This document shows, piece after piece, positions 61,186-64,000 of a stretch of DNA of 64,000 nt. The notes below the pieces were generated by a model. The model saw only the letters and a program-made list of their open reading frames with translations, did no database searches and was not told where the DNA came from. Every line of letters begins with the position of its first letter. Positions within the stretch are counted from its first letter, which is position 1. The stretch comes from Sulfuricaulis sp. Lineage in GTDB: Bacteria; Pseudomonadota; Gammaproteobacteria; Acidiferrobacterales; Sulfurifustaceae. A program made the position numbers and the translations under genes. The DNA is taken from the NCBI RefSeq assembly GCF_024653915.1, contig NZ_JANLGY010000011.1, forward strand, positions 1-64,000, written 5' to 3'.

Positions 61186-62883
61186 GTGAAATATTTGACC
61201 GTTGTTTTACACCTGCTGATATTGTCCCTGCTCATTAGCGTGGTTGTCACGGCGCGCGCCGAAACCATCGATGAATTATATCCGGCGGTGAATACCTTTT
61301 TCCCGCAGGCGGACCGTTTCGATGAGCTCAAAGGCAAGCCGCCGGCCGCGGCCGTGTACCAAGGTGAGCGCCTGCTCGGGTACGCCTACCTGACCGGCGA
61401 CGTCATTCGCATCCCGGCCTATTCCGGCCATCCCATCAACACGCTGGTCGGCTTCGATCTTGCCGGGCAAATTGTCGGCATCCGCATCGTCGAGCATCAG
61501 GAACCGATCCTGGTGGTCGGCATCACCGAGGAGCGCTTGCAGCAGTTTGCGCGGCAGTATCAGGGAAAATCCGTATTCGATGATGTCGTCATTGGCAGCG
61601 GTGTAGCAGGTCAGGTCGCCATCGACAGTATCTCCGGTGCCACCATCACCGTGATGGTCGAGAACGCCACTCTCACACGCTCCGTCCGCCGCGTGGCCGA
61701 GTCCCGTGGACTGGCGCCGCCGGCTTTGCCCACAGTCACGAAAACGGAGGTCGCGTCGGTGGAGCAGCAAGCGCCGGTTTCTCCGTCGGCCGGTAAAGCC
61801 GGTGACACCAAAGCATCGCGCGCATCGACCACCGTGAAATCAAAATCCAGTACCGGCGTCGCAGCCGTCGAGGAACCGATCTGGAAGGGCGTTTGGCGCA
61901 AGCGCACTTTCCAGATCGCGGTATTGGTCGCCGGCCTCGCGTTCCTGACGCTGGTACTGGTGTTCCAGGACTGGCTCGCGAAGCGGCCGCGCCTGCTGGT
62001 TTACGTGCGCGACGGTTTCCTGCTGTACACGGTTTTTTTCATCGGCTGGTATTCCCTCGCCCAGCTTTCCATTATCAACGTGATCACCTTCGTGCATTCC
62101 TTCATGCACGGTTTTCAGTGGGAAGGGTTTCTGATCGACCCCATGATGTTCATCCTGTGGTCGTTCGTGGCGGTGACGCTGCTGTTGTGGGGACGCGGCA
62201 TCTATTGCGGTTGGCTTTGCCCGTTCGGAGCGTTGCAGGAGCTGACCCAGCAACTGGCGCGCCGGTTTGGCGTCAAGCAAAGAGAATTTCCCGAGATGAT
62301 GCACGAACGTTTGTGGGCGCTGAAATACATCATCCTGCTCGGGCTGTTCGGCATTTCGCTGCAGTCACTGACGCAGGCCGAGCGCCTGGCCGAGATCGAG
62401 CCGTTCAAGACTGCCATCACCATGCGCTTTCAGCGTGAGTGGGGCTACGTCCTGTTTGCCGCCGGACTGATCCTGGTCTCGGCCATCAATCGCAAGTTTT
62501 ACTGCAAGTATCTCTGTCCGCTCGGCGCGGCGCTCACCATCCCCGGCAAGTTCCGCATTTTCGACTGGTTGCGGCGGCATCGTGAATGCGGCCGTCCGTG
62601 CCAGGTGTGCGCAGCAGAATGCGAGGTACAGGCGATCCGCAAGAACGGGGAGATTAATGCCAATGAGTGTCACTACTGTCTTGACTGTCAGGTAACGTAC
62701 TGGAATGACCACAAATGCCCGCCGGAAGTTGATCGCCGCAAACGTCGTGGGCGCAGTGTTCGTGCACGTGAACTCGCCTTGGGCATGGAATCCGCCTTCG
62801 GTTCCACAGGTCTAGATGACGTCGGTGTAAGGGGTGAACCGGGGCAGGAGGGCTGCAGCGGATGCCCTCAATCCACGAAATAA
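61186..62883 (+). CDS. nirI: NosR/NirI family membrane flavoprotein, probably NirI
   Basis: A 565-residue membrane protein. After a signal-like helix (YLTVVLHLLILSLLISVVV) comes a periplasmic FMN-binding domain with the flavinylation motif SGAT near residue 152. Membrane helices follow, with two NosR-type CxxxCP sites (CGWLCPFGALQ, CKYLCPLGAA) and a C-terminal ferredoxin-like part (CRPCQVC-type, CHYCLDCQ). NosR serves N2O reductase and NirI serves nirS; the gene lies directly upstream of nirS with no nosZ in view, so NirI is the better name. The start is uncertain: the longest frame begins in the FNR-like box, so the GTG at 61186 is used because it gives a proper leader. Confidence 0.85.
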   Translation: MKYLTVVLHLLILSLLISVVVTARAETIDELYPAVNTFFPQADRFDELKGKPPAAAVYQGERLLGYAYLTGDVIRIPAYSGHPINTLVGFDLAGQIVGIRIVEHQEPILVVGITEERLQQFARQYQGKSVFDDVVIGSGVAGQVAIDSISGATITVMVENATLTRSVRRVAESRGLAPPALPTVTKTEVASVEQQAPVSPSAGKAGDTKASRASTTVKSKSSTGVAAVEEPIWKGVWRKRTFQIAVLVAGLAFLTLVLVFQDWLAKRPRLLVYVRDGFLLYTVFFIGWYSLAQLSIINVITFVHSFMHGFQWEGFLIDPMMFILWSFVAVTLLLWGRGIYCGWLCPFGALQELTQQLARRFGVKQREFPEMMHERLWALKYIILLGLFGISLQSLTQAERLAEIEPFKTAITMRFQREWGYVLFAAGLILVSAINRKFYCKYLCPLGAALTIPGKFRIFDWLRRHRECGRPCQVCAAECEVQAIRKNGEINANECHYCLDCQVTYWNDHKCPPEVDRRKRRGRSVRARELALGMESAFGSTGLDDVGVRGEPGQEGCSGCPQSTK

Positions 62884-62933
62884 CGTGAAATTTCAGAAAT
62901 TGCGTCGTGCAAACCTGCATGGATTCGTGGTTT

Positions 62934-62947
62934 TTGATACAAATCAA
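62934..62947. promoter_or_regulatory. FNR/DNR-like box upstream of nirS
   Basis: TTGAT-ACAA-ATCAA, perfect consensus arms, centred about 80 bp before the nirS start at 63021. This is the classical place for DNR control of nitrite reductase. Confidence 0.85.
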
Positions 62948-63002
62948 GGAGTGAAACCAGCCCCTCTCTAAAATTCCGGCCCATTCCGACCCATTAATTT
63001 AA

Positions 63003-64000
<998 letters not shown>

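Overview
This 64 kb, GC-rich window looks like the chromosome of a chemolithotrophic, facultatively denitrifying gammaproteobacterium that oxidises sulfur compounds. An Acidiferrobacterales (Sulfuricaulis/Sulfurifustis) or Thiobacillus-like affinity is plausible, but that is inference from gene content. The sequence shows a cytochrome cd1 nitrite reductase (nirS, cut by the right edge) with nirI, dsrAB, two heme-copper-oxidase-type putative NO reductases, nnrS, hemerythrins, two periplasmic molybdoenzyme operons of the type II DMSO reductase family, and most of a molybdenum cofactor pathway (moaA, moaB, moaC, moeA, mobA). At least nine palindromes of the form TTGAY-N4-RTCAA (FNR/DNR type) sit upstream of these genes, and two Crp/Fnr regulators are encoded inside the window.

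Layout. 1-9.4 kb: housekeeping and miscellaneous genes (hflD, an Fe-S assembly factor, a glyoxalase-fold protein, a patatin-like lipase, a CheB-domain protein, an orphan antitoxin, a lipoprotein, a 1174-residue multi-domain flavoprotein). 9.4-17 kb, minus strand: a nitrite oxidoreductase/archaeal-type nitrate reductase-like operon (alpha, beta, heme gamma, chaperone) followed by moaB and moaC. 17-25.3 kb, plus strand: an FNR-like regulator, a PAS-LuxR regulator and a second, different type II molybdoenzyme operon ending in moaA. 25.4-31.3 kb: a DNR-like regulator, thioredoxin-like protein, moeA-mobA, cytochrome b561, DksA-like protein, nitronate monooxygenase-like protein and SirB2-like protein.

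31.5-44.4 kb is the most unusual region. Two more PAS-LuxR paralogues each precede a large periplasmic haem protein: a cytochrome c-cupredoxin-beta-propeller fusion, and a cd1-type protein with three c-haem sites and a 14-glycine stretch. The two haem-protein genes share an identical 7-bp-arm palindrome at nearly the same distance from the start codon. They are followed by a porin, a PstS-like protein and two c-di-GMP-type sensor proteins in one overlapping operon.

44.4-64 kb is a nitrogen-oxide and respiration block: NnrS-like membrane proteins, hemerythrin, nnrS, two heme A synthases, a CuA-type oxidase/NO reductase operon with a 55-residue subunit and SCO protein, a cytochrome b-ferredoxin-MvhD fusion, bacteriohemerythrin, a second oxidase-like putative NO reductase, dsrAB, nirI and nirS. 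Electrons from reduced sulfur (reverse Dsr) and perhaps from other donors would feed nitrite and NO reduction, with the FNR/DNR boxes tying the set to low oxygen and NO.

Many intergenic gaps hold inverted repeats whose arms are built of about 9-12-nt imperfect repeat units; these account for much of the spacing between genes. No rRNA, tRNA, CRISPR array or intact insertion sequence was recognised.
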